A DNA stretch of 64,000 nt from JAVVHE01 sp032249695 (lineage in GTDB: Bacteria; Pseudomonadota; Alphaproteobacteria; Sphingomonadales; Sphingomonadaceae). Below are positions 32,801 through 39,718 of this stretch, piece after piece. Both the position numbers and the translations under genes were made by a program. Numbering within the stretch: position 1 is the first letter of the stretch; the number at the start of each line of letters is the position of its first letter. Below the pieces are notes generated by a model, which worked only from the letters and a program-made list of their open reading frames with translations, was not told where the DNA came from and ran no database searches. The stretch is from the NCBI GenBank assembly GCA_032249695.1, contig JAVVHE010000001.1:1-64000 (forward strand), written 5' to 3'.

Positions 32801-33902
32801 CCGGCATCAGCTGTTCGTCCACCACCCACGCCGTGTAGCCAGGGAGTGGCTTGCCGATCGTCACGCGGTCGCCGGGCTTCAGCTCGGTCCACGTCGCCGT
32901 CACGGTGGTCTCGGTCGGGCCGTAGGTGTTCAGAACCCGGACGCCGGGCCGTGACCAGCGCGGCACGAGCTCGGGCGGGCATGCCTCGCCGCCGAGATTG
33001 AGCAGCCTGAGCGTCGGCACGGGCGTCTCCACCAGCGCCACCAGCGACGGCACCGCGTGCCACACCGTCACGCCCTCGCGCGCCAGCTCGGCCGCGATCT
33101 CGGGCCCGGCCTTCGCCAGCGCTTCCGAGGCCACCAGCAGCGTCGCGCCTGCGAACCAGGTGGTCCACATCGTCTCGACGCTCATATCGAAGGCCAGGCT
33201 GAACCCGCCGAAACACAGATCGTGCGGAGTGAGCGCCAGCACCGCGCTTTCGCTGCGCACGAAATGGCACGCGTTCCGGTGCCGGATCGCGACACCCTTG
33301 GGCCGCCCGGTGGTGCCGCTGGTGTAGATGATATAGGCTAAGTCGTCGGGCGTCGCGTTGGTCAGCTCGCGCCCGATCGGCAGCGCCGCCTCGGCGGCGA
33401 GTTCGCCCAGATTGTCGTCGACACAGAAACACTCGCCCGGCATCTCGCGCGAGCGCTCGCTGGTGGTGATGACGAGCCGGGCGCCCGAGTCCCCGGCGAT
33501 GAAGTCGATCCGGTCCTTGGGATAGCCCCAGTCGACGGGCACGTAGGCCGCGCCCGCTGACAGCACGCCGAGGATCGCCATATACTGATCCAGGCTGCGC
33601 GGCAGGCAGATGACCACGCGGTCGCCGCGGCCCACTCCGCGCGCGCGCAGCCGGTGCGCCATCCGCAGCGCGCGCTCGCGCAGCTCGGCGTAGGTCAGGC
33701 TCCGGCGGCGCCCGCTCTCCTGCGTGTCGCCCAAAATGCGCGCGGCGCAACGGTGGCCATGCGCCCGCGCCAGGCCGTCGAACAGCTCATGCAAGAGCTC
33801 GTCGCGCGTATAAGGAGCGCCCGCGGCGCGTTCGGGGCCGGGCGCGATCGGCTGCAGCAGATCCGGCTCCGCTGCTTGCGCATCCTCAACCCTCAACTGC
33901 AC
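29892..33902 (-). CDS. Pls/PosA-type membrane-anchored non-ribosomal peptide synthetase
   Basis: About 1,336 residues. Residues 30-530 are an adenylation domain: YIIYTSGTTGRPKGVAIRH, LNTYGPTETTVTATWTELK, YRSGDLVRLDANGDIDFVGR and the Lys of LPASGKVDRKAL. Residues 560-630 are a carrier domain with DLFEDLGGHSLKAARL, where Ser is the phosphopantetheine site. The rest has no classical condensation or thioesterase domain. Instead it has six-odd transmembrane helices interleaved with three left-handed-beta-helix-like modules (near GRGAFIGRGEI, GERAEISTAAAI and GRRCYFDTTDV), each closed by a W-GSP motif. This is the layout of epsilon-poly-L-lysine synthetase. The product is unknown. The GTG start is uncertain; a weaker TTG lies 60 bases upstream. 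Confidence 0.88.
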   Translation of the reverse strand: MQLRVEDAQAAEPDLLQPIAPGPERAAGAPYTRDELLHELFDGLARAHGHRCAARILGDTQESGRRRSLTYAELRERALRMAHRLRARGVGRGDRVVICLPRSLDQYMAILGVLSAGAAYVPVDWGYPKDRIDFIAGDSGARLVITTSERSREMPGECFCVDDNLGELAAEAALPIGRELTNATPDDLAYIIYTSGTTGRPKGVAIRHRNACHFVRSESAVLALTPHDLCFGGFSLAFDMSVETMWTTWFAGATLLVASEALAKAGPEIAAELAREGVTVWHAVPSLVALVETPVPTLRLLNLGGEACPPELVPRWSRPGVRVLNTYGPTETTVTATWTELKPGDRVTIGKPLPGYTAWVVDEQLMPVAPGVEGELVIGGPGVGAGYVNRPELTAEKFVRAPFADAPLVYRSGDLVRLDANGDIDFVGRIDTQVKIRGFRVELAEIESTIARHPRVAQAAVQLFREPDGSELLAAFVVPRRGVTVPVDELKATVRERLPNYMRPAAYKLIDALPTLPASGKVDRKALVKPEVSASADDRPIVPPATPLEAALHSVWAEGFAPQPVSVTDDLFEDLGGHSLKAARLVSAARKLPGLEGLSIQDVYAAPTIRGLAARFGERAGTTRTDEASFHRTPAWQRRLCYVGQAIALVPIYGIAGLQWFFPYLAYTLLAARMSRVDALLIAGSSFALIPPFAMLLAVAVKWLVIGRFRAGSYPLWGSYYFRWWLVRRATGVILTPYLAGTPFIRGYYRMLGAKIGRGAFIGRGEIDAADLVTVGEDAILSDYALLSTSAVERGMLHLGPVTIGARAFLGSQAVVGRGSTIGEGAMLEDLSALQPGRSIPAGERWSGSPAERVGPALETGPRPQVPFVRQVLSSAALAVAAVLLPLVAILPIAPGILALIEIDWSTNHYDYIALTPMLALTYVLLMCVLTVAAKRMILGRVQPGSYSTSSWFYVRYWFVQQVNDLALRLLHPIFATLYVVPWYRALGVRVGERAEISTAAAIVPDLVEIGPESFIADAVLFGVARLEPGAVRLEHTRIGRRTFVGNSALLPAGSDIGDETLIGVLSKPPSNAELRAQPGGTWFGSPPIALPTRQKLAVFDEGSLFKPSPKLVRTRLAIEAVRVTLSLTIFLALFSLLLSIEGDIDDATVGLWPIIGSFPFLYIGFAVLGGVAVIALKWAVIGRYTPRTAPLWSTFVWRTELITATYENLVVPNLLEPLRGTPFLPAYLRLLGCTIGRRCYFDTTDVTEHDLVTIGDDVALNDFAGLQTHLFEDRVMKVSSIKIGDRATIGSLAIVLYDAELCPDSSLGDLSVVMKGEALPSGTSWEGSPARLAAG

Positions 33903-33978
33903 GTCCGCACCGTTCCGTCTGAGCCGTTCCGCAACCCTGCCGCCCCCCGAACGCCGGGGCAAGGCGGCTGGCTCCGGA

Positions 33979-34314
33979 TCAACCCGGCAGCCGCTCGATC
34001 CGCGCGGCGGTGCCGTAGGCGACGACCTCGTTCATATTCTGCCCGAGCTCGCCCGAATCGAACCGCATCATCAGGACCGCGTTCGCGCCCTTCAGCTCCG
34101 CTGCGCGCCGCAGCCGCTCCACCGCCTGCGCGCGCGTTTCCTCGACCAGCTCGGTCATCTCGTGAATCTCGCCGCCAGCGATCGACCGCAGCCCGGCCAT
34201 GAGCTGCCCGCCGATCCCGCGCGAGCGCACGACGATGCCGAACAGCTCGCCCATCACCTCGGTCACGCGGAAGCCCGGAACGTCGGGCGTGGTCACGATC
34301 AGCACTTCGCTCAT
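33979..34314 (-). CDS. YbjQ/UPF0145 family protein
   Basis: 111 residues matching the heavy-metal-binding-like YbjQ family over its whole length: VTTPDVPGFRVTEVMGELFG, VVRSRGIGGQLMAGLRSIAGG, a helix EMTELVEETRAQAVERL and GANAVLMMRFDSGELGQNMN with AYGTAARI at the end. Relatives form pentamers; the function is unknown. It lies 76 bases upstream of the proposed NRPS start on the same strand and may share its promoter. That does not by itself imply a joint role. Confidence 0.85.
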   Translation of the reverse strand: MSEVLIVTTPDVPGFRVTEVMGELFGIVVRSRGIGGQLMAGLRSIAGGEIHEMTELVEETRAQAVERLRRAAELKGANAVLMMRFDSGELGQNMNEVVAYGTAARIERLPG

Positions 34315-34472
34315 ACCGGGTCACCCTAGCGGCGTCGCGTGCGATTACCACCCGTCCGCCTTCTGGCGCGGTCTTCTGGGCATGGCGGGACCGGCCCGCT
34401 GCCAGCACGGCACCGTCCCGCCCGACAGCACCAGCCCGCTGGATGCGATTGCGCCCGCAGGCCGTAGGCCAA

Positions 34473-34549
34473 TGGCGCGAGTGACGGGGCTCGAACCCGC
34501 GACCTCCGGCGTGACAGGCCGGCGCTCTAACCGACTGAGCTACACCCGC
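34473..34549 (-). tRNA. tRNA-Asp (anticodon GTC)
   Basis: 77 bases including an encoded CCA (reverse complement of 34473-34475). The acceptor stem GCGGGTG pairs with CACTCGC with one G-T pair, and the discriminator is G73. The D arm is GTAGCTCAGTCGGTTAGAGC, the anticodon loop CTGTCAC has GTC, and the T arm contains GGTTCGAGCC. All stems pair, so the gene is intact. Confidence 0.97.
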
Positions 34550-34613
34550 GCGATTGAAAGCGCGGCGGTTATGCCCGGGCGCGCAGGGTGTCAAGCGGCG
34601 CGAGGGGCCGGGA

Positions 34614-34667
34614 AAGGTCGCGAAGGTCGCGACGGTCGCGAAGGTCGCGAAGGTCGCGAAGGTCGCG
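34614..34667 (+). repeat. Six 9-bp tandem units AAGGTCGCG (copy 2)
   Basis: Units run without gaps from 34614 to 34667; the third is ACGGTCGCG. They are followed by GGAGGGCGTGGAGGAGGAAG, similar to the sequence after the three-unit copy at 11903-11929. The array lies 64 bases upstream of the tRNA-Asp 5' end. The period is too short and the array too regular for CRISPR. Confidence 0.85.
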
Positions 34668-35160
34668 GGAGGGCGTGGAGGAGGAAGACGCAGCGGAAGA
34701 CGGCGCGCCGCGCGGACGGGTCGCGGGGTGCAAACGCCACGATCCTTGCCCGCACGGGGAAGGGACCACGCGCAGCGTGGGTGGACGGGCGGCGCGGCAC
34801 GCACCGTCCGCGACTGCGCCCCGCCACCGCCGGGCGTCGCCCGCCGGTTCCCCTGCCCCTGCCGGGGAGGATCGCCCTACCCGCCGCCGTCTCGGAGGGG
34901 TGGGCGGGGACGAAATGCGGCAGGCGGATGGGCGGAGCGTGTCCCCGGCGGCGAGGCCGGGTGGTTGCCGTCAGCGTCTTCCTAGCGCTGATGTACGCAC
35001 GCACAGACTGGGCGCTGTTCGGGTGGTGGCGCTTGTCCGCTAGCGCTGTCCCCGTGCGGCGTCCGCTCCGCTTCATCTGCCTGCCTGGCCCGAGGCGTCA
35101 CGGCCGACCGCCCCGGACACTCACGCCACCCGCGCCGGAAACACGGGTGGAATGGCGTGG
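34668..35160. other. Non-coding stretch, part of the composite element
   Basis: No gene can be supported here. Frames on both strands translate to Arg/Pro/Gly-rich sequence without domains. Features visible are a purine-rich start, several short GC hairpins and less GC-rich patches near 34970-35020. The stretch separates the 9-bp repeat from the promoter-operator block, as in the shorter copy at 11.9-12.2 kb. Confidence 0.5.
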
Positions 35161-35189
35161 GATGTAACCCATATGGTTATCGCTGTCAA
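35161..35189 (-). promoter_or_regulatory. Promoter overlapping a TAACC-N5-GGTTA palindrome (copy 2)
   Basis: Read leftwards: TTGACA (35189-35184), 17-base spacer, TACATC (35166-35161). The palindrome TAACC-CATAT-GGTTA fills 35165-35179. The block from GGCTTGACAG to the -10 is nearly the same as at 12163-12191, with differences mostly at palindrome-neutral positions. A transcript would enter the repeat-rich non-coding stretch and could reach tRNA-Asp 612 bases away. Confidence 0.5.
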
Positions 35190-35303
35190 GCCATGCCGGC
35201 CCCCCCGGCACAGGGAGCGGCTTCGGGGGGGGGGACGGATCGACTTCGCTTGAGTGGCGTTCGCGCGGTGGCAGAACCACGCGAGCGTTGGCGCCGGCGC
35301 CGG

Positions 35304-36428
35304 CTAGTCCTCGCGCACCAGCGTGCGCTGGCGGAACAGAAAGCCGACTAGATCGGGCGTGCCGACATGGTGCAGGAACACGCGCACCGCGATCAACAGC
35401 GGCACCGACAGCAGCGCTCCGACCACGCCCCACACCCAGCCCCAGAAGCTGAGCGACAACAGGATCAGCAGCGGATTGACCGTCAGCCGCCGCCCGACCA
35501 GCGCGGGCGTGATGATATTGGCTTCGACGAGGTGCATCATCAGGAACGCGCCCGCGGGTATCGCCGCGCTCCACGCCGAGTTCATGCTGACCAGCCCGCC
35601 AACGAGCAGCAGCAGCCCCGTCAGCACCGGCCCGGCATAGGGCACGAAGTTGAACAGCGCAGCGAAGCCGCCCCACATCAGCGGAGTCGGCAGCCCCAGC
35701 ACCGCAGCCATCAGGGCGACCGCCGCGCCGAGGCACAGGTTCACCAGCGCGATCGTCAGGATGTATGATCCCGTCGAGCGCACCACCTCGCGCGTCAGCC
35801 GCGAGATCCGGTGCGTGCCGGGCGCCGCCTGGCGCATCAGCAGCCCGTCGCGCACGCCCGAATAGGTGGTCAGCAAGAAATAGCTGAGCAGCAGCGTGAA
35901 CAGCGCCTGGAACATCGCCACGGGAGCCGCTCCAGCAAAGGTCAGCGCCGCGCCGGGCAGCTCCAGCATCGATGAGGTGAAGCGCGCATTGACGCCGAAG
36001 CTGCGGCCGAGACGCCGGACGATGTGCTCGATCGCGCTGAACACATCGAGCACCGGCTGCAGGTTGGCGTGCGCGCGTCCCACCTGCTTGGGCAGGATCG
36101 CGATCCAGTCGCTTGCGGGGATGACGATCGCAATGACAATCGCCCCGGCAATCGCGATGAACGCGATCAGCGCCAGCAGCGCCGCCACCCCGGCGGGCAC
36201 GCGCCGCCGCTCCAGCCAGTCGACGAGCGGAATGAGGATGAGCGCGACGACCGCCGCCGACACCACCGGCAGGAAGAACGGCGCCCCCGCCTGCAACGCG
36301 AAGGGCGCGCCGAGGAACAGCGCGGCTGCGAGCAGCAGGTTGAGCGCCGACAGCAGCCGGTCGCGCCGGTTCGCCTCCTCGTAGGCAGGCGCTGCGGCTT
36401 CGGCGATGTCGGCGGGCGGATCGGTCAT
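35304..36428 (-). CDS. AI-2E family transporter (TqsA/PerM-like)
   Basis: 374 residues. About eight hydrophobic helices include APFFLPVVSAAVVALILIPL, IAFIAIAGAIVIAIVI and FQALFTLLLSYFLLTTYSG. Conserved family parts are LPTPLMWGGFAALFNFVPYAGP and the C-terminal VGRRLTVNPLLILLSLSFWG. Members export autoinducer-2 or act as Na+/H+ antiporters, but the AI-2 name is historical and the substrate here is unknown. The ATG overlaps the stop of the SBF-type symporter gene (ATGA). The frame runs on upstream but without transporter similarity. Confidence 0.85.
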   Translation of the reverse strand: MTDPPADIAEAAAPAYEEANRRDRLLSALNLLLAAALFLGAPFALQAGAPFFLPVVSAAVVALILIPLVDWLERRRVPAGVAALLALIAFIAIAGAIVIAIVIPASDWIAILPKQVGRAHANLQPVLDVFSAIEHIVRRLGRSFGVNARFTSSMLELPGAALTFAGAAPVAMFQALFTLLLSYFLLTTYSGVRDGLLMRQAAPGTHRISRLTREVVRSTGSYILTIALVNLCLGAAVALMAAVLGLPTPLMWGGFAALFNFVPYAGPVLTGLLLLVGGLVSMNSAWSAAIPAGAFLMMHLVEANIITPALVGRRLTVNPLLILLSLSFWGWVWGVVGALLSVPLLIAVRVFLHHVGTPDLVGFLFRQRTLVRED

Positions 36429-37381
36429 GGGATCGCCTGAACCCGCCGCCAGCGCGCAGCGATCCACGCGCACGCCATCAGCTGGATCTGGTGGAAGATC
36501 ATCAGCGGCAGGATCGCCAGCCCCACGCTCCCCGCGGGCAGCAGCGCACCCGCGATCGGCGCTCCGGTGGCGAGCGACTTCTTCGAGCCGCAAAACACGA
36601 TCGCCACCCGGTCGGAGCGGCTGAAGCCGGGCAGCCCGCCCGCCGCGTAGGTCAGCGCCAGCACCGACGCGAGGATCGCTGCGTCGATCGCCAGCACCGA
36701 CGCCAGCACCGACGGCGGTGCAGCGTGCCACAGCCCGCGCGCAACCGCGACGCTGAAGGCCGAATAGACGATCAGCAGGATCGATCCGCGGTCCGCCAGC
36801 CGCATCAGCCCTGGATGCCGCGCCGCCCAGCCAGCGCCCCACGGCCGCGCGAGCTGGCCGAGGATCGTTGGCAGCACGATCTGCCCCGCGATCGTCAGCG
36901 CCTTCGCTGCGTCAAGCCCGCCGCCCTCGGCATGGGGCAGCAGCGCAGCATAGAGCGGCGTGATGACGACACCGACGAGGTTCGAGAGCGTCGCGGCGCA
37001 GACCGCGGCGGCGACGTTGCCGCCAGCCTCGCTGGTGAACGCGATCGACGACTGCACCGTCGACGGCACCAGCCCCAGGAACACCACGCCAGTCCACACC
37101 GGCGCAGGCAGCGCAGCCGGCAGCAGCGCGCGCATTGCCAGCACCAGCGCGGGGAACAGCCCGAAGGTGACGCCGAGCACCAGCAGGTGGAGGCGCCAGT
37201 GGCCTGCTCCGGCGCGCAGCGCAGCGGGACTGAGGCGCAGCCCGTGGAGAAACAGGAGCAGCACGACGGCTGCGACGGTGATCTCCGGCAGCGCCCGCGC
37301 GAAGCCTCCAGCCGCGGGCAGCACGGTCGCGAGCACCACCGAGCCGATCAGCAGCAACGGATAGGGGTCGATCCGCTTCAA
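36425..37381 (-). CDS. Bile acid:sodium symporter-like transporter (YfeH/SBF-like)
   Basis: 318 residues with about ten helices, in the SBF-like family of YfeH and yeast Rch1. Conserved features are LGLVPSTVQSSIAFTSEAGGN, which covers the Na+-site crossover region, NLVGVVITPLYAALLPHAEGG, and VAIVFCGSKKSLATGAPIA near residue 255. The natural substrate of bacterial members is unclear. The start is TTG, supported by its TTGA overlap with the small AT-rich ORF upstream and by the following MKRIDPYPLLLIGSVV, which matches the family N-terminus. It is coupled by ATGA to the AI-2E-type gene. Confidence 0.85.
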   Translation of the reverse strand: MKRIDPYPLLLIGSVVLATVLPAAGGFARALPEITVAAVVLLLFLHGLRLSPAALRAGAGHWRLHLLVLGVTFGLFPALVLAMRALLPAALPAPVWTGVVFLGLVPSTVQSSIAFTSEAGGNVAAAVCAATLSNLVGVVITPLYAALLPHAEGGGLDAAKALTIAGQIVLPTILGQLARPWGAGWAARHPGLMRLADRGSILLIVYSAFSVAVARGLWHAAPPSVLASVLAIDAAILASVLALTYAAGGLPGFSRSDRVAIVFCGSKKSLATGAPIAGALLPAGSVGLAILPLMIFHQIQLMACAWIAARWRRVQAIP

Positions 37382-37677
37382 GGATTACGCTGCGTGTGCT
37401 CGATGATCTCGTCAAAGAAGCGCTCAAGATTGTTGAGCACGTTGATCTTAAATTCGTAGTTCACGTCCGGGGAAGCCGATTCGATGATCTTCGACTCGTC
37501 AATCTTCTCACTGTAGACCGACGACAGCGACTTAACATACTCCGGGCTTAGCTTGATGTGACCCAGCTCGTCTAGGATGCGCAGCTGGATGATCATCAGC
37601 TGGCGCACCAGCATCTCCAGCGCTGTGATGCGGCTGACGGTGACGATCGGGTCGAGCGTGATCTCGGGCTTGCTCAA
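37378..37677 (-). CDS. Small hypothetical protein with atypical base composition
   Basis: 99 residues, not recognised. Predicted largely helical: ALEMLVRQLMIIQLRILDEL, then KSLSSVYSEKIDESKIIESA, and a C-terminal helix FKINVLNNLERFFDEIIEHT. It has no Cys, signal peptide or membrane segment. The TTG start is supported by AGGAG about 8 bases before it. My hand count for 37381-37560 is 88 G+C of 180 (49 %), far below its neighbours. It uses Lys, Ile, Asn and Tyr freely where the window favours Ala, Arg and Gly. The TTGA overlap ties it to the symporter gene. A recently acquired gene is the simplest reading. Confidence 0.7.
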   Translation of the reverse strand: MSKPEITLDPIVTVSRITALEMLVRQLMIIQLRILDELGHIKLSPEYVKSLSSVYSEKIDESKIIESASPDVNYEFKINVLNNLERFFDEIIEHTQRNP

Positions 37678-37743
37678 GGGGCCACTCCTAGCGCGGGCAG
37701 CCCGTAGCAGGGCGGCGCCCGGCCGGGCAAACCCGCGCGGCCG

Positions 37744-38067
37744 CTAGCGTGCGGCGCGCGCCAGATCGCCGCTGAGCCGCCCCGTGAGCCAGCGGAAGAA
37801 CATCCGGTAATCCGCCGCGAGCGACCAGAGCGGGTAGCGGAAGGTGGTCGGCCGGTTGTGCGCGACGAAGAAATGCCCCGACCACGCGAAGGCGTAGGCA
37901 AGCACCATGCCGATGAGCGCCGCGCGCCAGTCGCGCGTCACAAGCGCGGTGCCCAGCCCCGCCAGCCCGCAGACGCTCGCGCAATAGTGCAGCGCCCGGC
38001 AGCGCGGATCGAGGTGATCGCGCAGATAGACCAGCCAGAAGGCGCGGAAATTGGGAACGGGATCCAT
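37744..38067 (-). CDS. DUF962 / Mpo1-like membrane protein
   Basis: 107 residues with two hydrophobic segments (YCASVCGLAGLGTALV and WRAALIGMVLAYAFAWSGHF). Family marks: FWLVYLRDHLDPRCRALHYC and FVAHNRPTTFRYPLWSLAADYRMF, holding conserved His residues. The yeast homologue Mpo1 is a dioxygenase that shortens 2-hydroxy fatty acids, with these His binding iron. Sphingomonads make 2-hydroxy-fatty-acid sphingolipids, so such a role would fit, but that is inference. The ATG is the first in frame after the divergent epimerase region. Confidence 0.82.
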   Translation of the reverse strand: MDPVPNFRAFWLVYLRDHLDPRCRALHYCASVCGLAGLGTALVTRDWRAALIGMVLAYAFAWSGHFFVAHNRPTTFRYPLWSLAADYRMFFRWLTGRLSGDLARAAR

Positions 38068-38145
38068 GGGGCACACTCTATGCGCGTGCCGGCGGATCGC
38101 CAAGCGGGCTTGCGTCGGCGCTGCGCTTCGGCGAGCGCTGATCGC

Positions 38146-39120
38146 ATGGCCAAGCTGACCGCGCGCGTCGAGCGCTATGAGACCGCTCTTCCGTTCGTGA
38201 TCGCACGCGGGCCCAAGCTGGGCGTCGAGGTCATCGTGGCCGAAGCGCGCGAGGGCGAGGTCACGGGCGTGGGCGAGGGAACGCCGATCTATTATCGCGG
38301 CGAGATGTCGGGCAGCGTCGCGGAGGCGATCGCCGAGCTCGGCGAGATCGGCTCGCGCGCCGAGCTGCAGCAGCGGCTGGGGCCGGGCGCGGCGCGCAAC
38401 GCGGTCGATTGCGCGCTCTGGTCGCTGGAGGCGCGGCAGAAGGGCGTGGCCGTCTGGCAGCTCGCGGGGCTGGCCGGGTTGGAGCCGGTCATCACCGCCT
38501 ACACGATCAGCCTGGGCGATCCGGCGGCGATCGAGGCGGCGGCGCGCAGCGCAGCGGGGCGGCCGTGCCTGAAGATCAAGCTGGGCGGCGACGGCGGCGA
38601 CCGCGACCGTGTCGCGGCGGTGCAGCGCGCCGCGCCGGGCGCGAAGCTGATCGCCGACGCGAACGAGGCGTGGATGACGCTCGACATCGCAGCCGAGGCG
38701 GCGGCGCTGGCCGCGCTCGGCGTGTCGCTCATCGAGCAGCCGGTGCCAGCCGGGCGCGAGGATCTGCTGGACGGCGTTGACAGCCCGGTGCCGTTGTGCG
38801 CCGACGAAAGCCTCCACACGCGCGCCGACCTCGATCGCTGCGCCGGGCGATTCCAGGCGATCAATATCAAGCTCGACAAGGCTGGCGGGCTGACCGAGGC
38901 GCTGGCGTTGAAGGCCGAGGCCGAGACGCGGGGGATGAAGGTGATGATCGGCTGCATGCTCTCAACCAGCCTCGCGATCGCTCCCGCCCTGATCGCGGCA
39001 CAGGGCGCGGGCTGGGCCGATCTCGATGGGCCGCTGCTGCTCGCCGCCGACCGCGCGGGCGGGCTGACCTTCAGCGACGACGGGCGCGTGCACCCCGGCA
39101 GCGCGGCTTTATGGGGCTGA
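38146..39120 (+). CDS. Dipeptide epimerase (L-Ala-D/L-Glu epimerase type), enolase superfamily
   Basis: 324 residues. The capping domain has YRGEMSGSVAEAI. The barrel carries the catalytic Lys pair in CLKIKLGGDGGDRDRV, metal ligands in LIADANEAWMTLD, SLIEQPVPAGREDL and LCADESLHTRADL, and the second catalytic Lys in INIKLDKAGGLTEAL. The C-terminal CMLSTSLAIAPAL and WADLDGPLLL complete the AEE pattern. It probably epimerises L-Ala-D-Glu or related dipeptides from murein recycling; the substrate range in this family is wide. It overlaps the DUF3833 gene by ten bases. Confidence 0.88.
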   Translation: MAKLTARVERYETALPFVIARGPKLGVEVIVAEAREGEVTGVGEGTPIYYRGEMSGSVAEAIAELGEIGSRAELQQRLGPGAARNAVDCALWSLEARQKGVAVWQLAGLAGLEPVITAYTISLGDPAAIEAAARSAAGRPCLKIKLGGDGGDRDRVAAVQRAAPGAKLIADANEAWMTLDIAAEAAALAALGVSLIEQPVPAGREDLLDGVDSPVPLCADESLHTRADLDRCAGRFQAINIKLDKAGGLTEALALKAEAETRGMKVMIGCMLSTSLAIAPALIAAQGAGWADLDGPLLLAADRAGGLTFSDDGRVHPGSAALWG

Positions 39121-39617
39121 GGGCGCCCGCGGCGCTGCTGCTGCTGCTGCTCGCGGGCTGCGGTGCGCCGCTGACGCAACCGGAGCTGGAGCGGCCCGAG
39201 CCGCGCTTCGACCCGGTGGCGTTTTTCAGCGGCACGAGCCACGGGGAGGGGCGGCTGAAGCTCGTCCTCTCGCCCTCGCGCACCGTGCGCGTCGACAGCG
39301 CCGGGCGGTTCACCGACGGCACGCTGGTGCTTGATCAGACGATCCGGCGCGAGGGGCATCGCATCCAGCGGCGATCGTGGCGGCTGCGCGAGACGGCGCC
39401 GGGGCATTGGCAGGGCAGCCTCACCGAAGCGTCGGGCCCGGTTACCGCCGACGTCAGCGGTAATGCGCTTCACATCCGCTACGCGATGAAGGGCGGCCTT
39501 CACGCCGAGCAGTGGCTCTATCTCGCCGCCGATGGGCGGAGCGCTGCGAACCGGCTGGGCATCCGCTTCGGGCCGGTGCGATTGGCAACGATCGAGGAGC
39601 GGATCGAAAAGCGCTGA
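39111..39617 (+). CDS. DUF3833 lipoprotein
   Basis: 168 residues. The signal peptide LRAPAALLLLLLAGC predicts lipidation near residue 17. The mature part matches DUF3833: FDPVAFFSGTSHGEGRLKLV, TLVLDQTIRREGHRIQRRSW, then SGNALHIRYAMK and FGPVRLATIEERIEK. The family is of unknown function and is found in envelopes of Proteobacteria. The ATG lies inside the end of the epimerase gene (ATGGGGCTGA), so translation is coupled. Confidence 0.85.
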   Translation: MGLRAPAALLLLLLAGCGAPLTQPELERPEPRFDPVAFFSGTSHGEGRLKLVLSPSRTVRVDSAGRFTDGTLVLDQTIRREGHRIQRRSWRLRETAPGHWQGSLTEASGPVTADVSGNALHIRYAMKGGLHAEQWLYLAADGRSAANRLGIRFGPVRLATIEERIEKR

Positions 39618-39718
39618 ATCCGCCGCCTCGCGCGACGAGCGTTGCGGGGGGCGGCGACGGCTGGCCGGCTGATCGCCAATCGGGCGCCAAATCGCGAGGA
39701 CCGGCGCAAAGCTGCCCG

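Noticed and set aside
29670..32954. Long plus-strand open frames opposite the NRPS gene
   Set aside because: They translate to His/Arg/Asp-rich sequence with no family signature; the minus strand carries a complete NRPS.
34614..34667. Possible CRISPR array
   Set aside because: Units are 9 bases without spacers, and no cas gene is in the window.
35098..35736. Minus-strand open frame and protein-like similarity (MGYIP) to one at 11836-12201
   Set aside because: The shared residues come from the promoter-palindrome DNA repeat, not from a coding sequence; the remainder of both frames is low-complexity.
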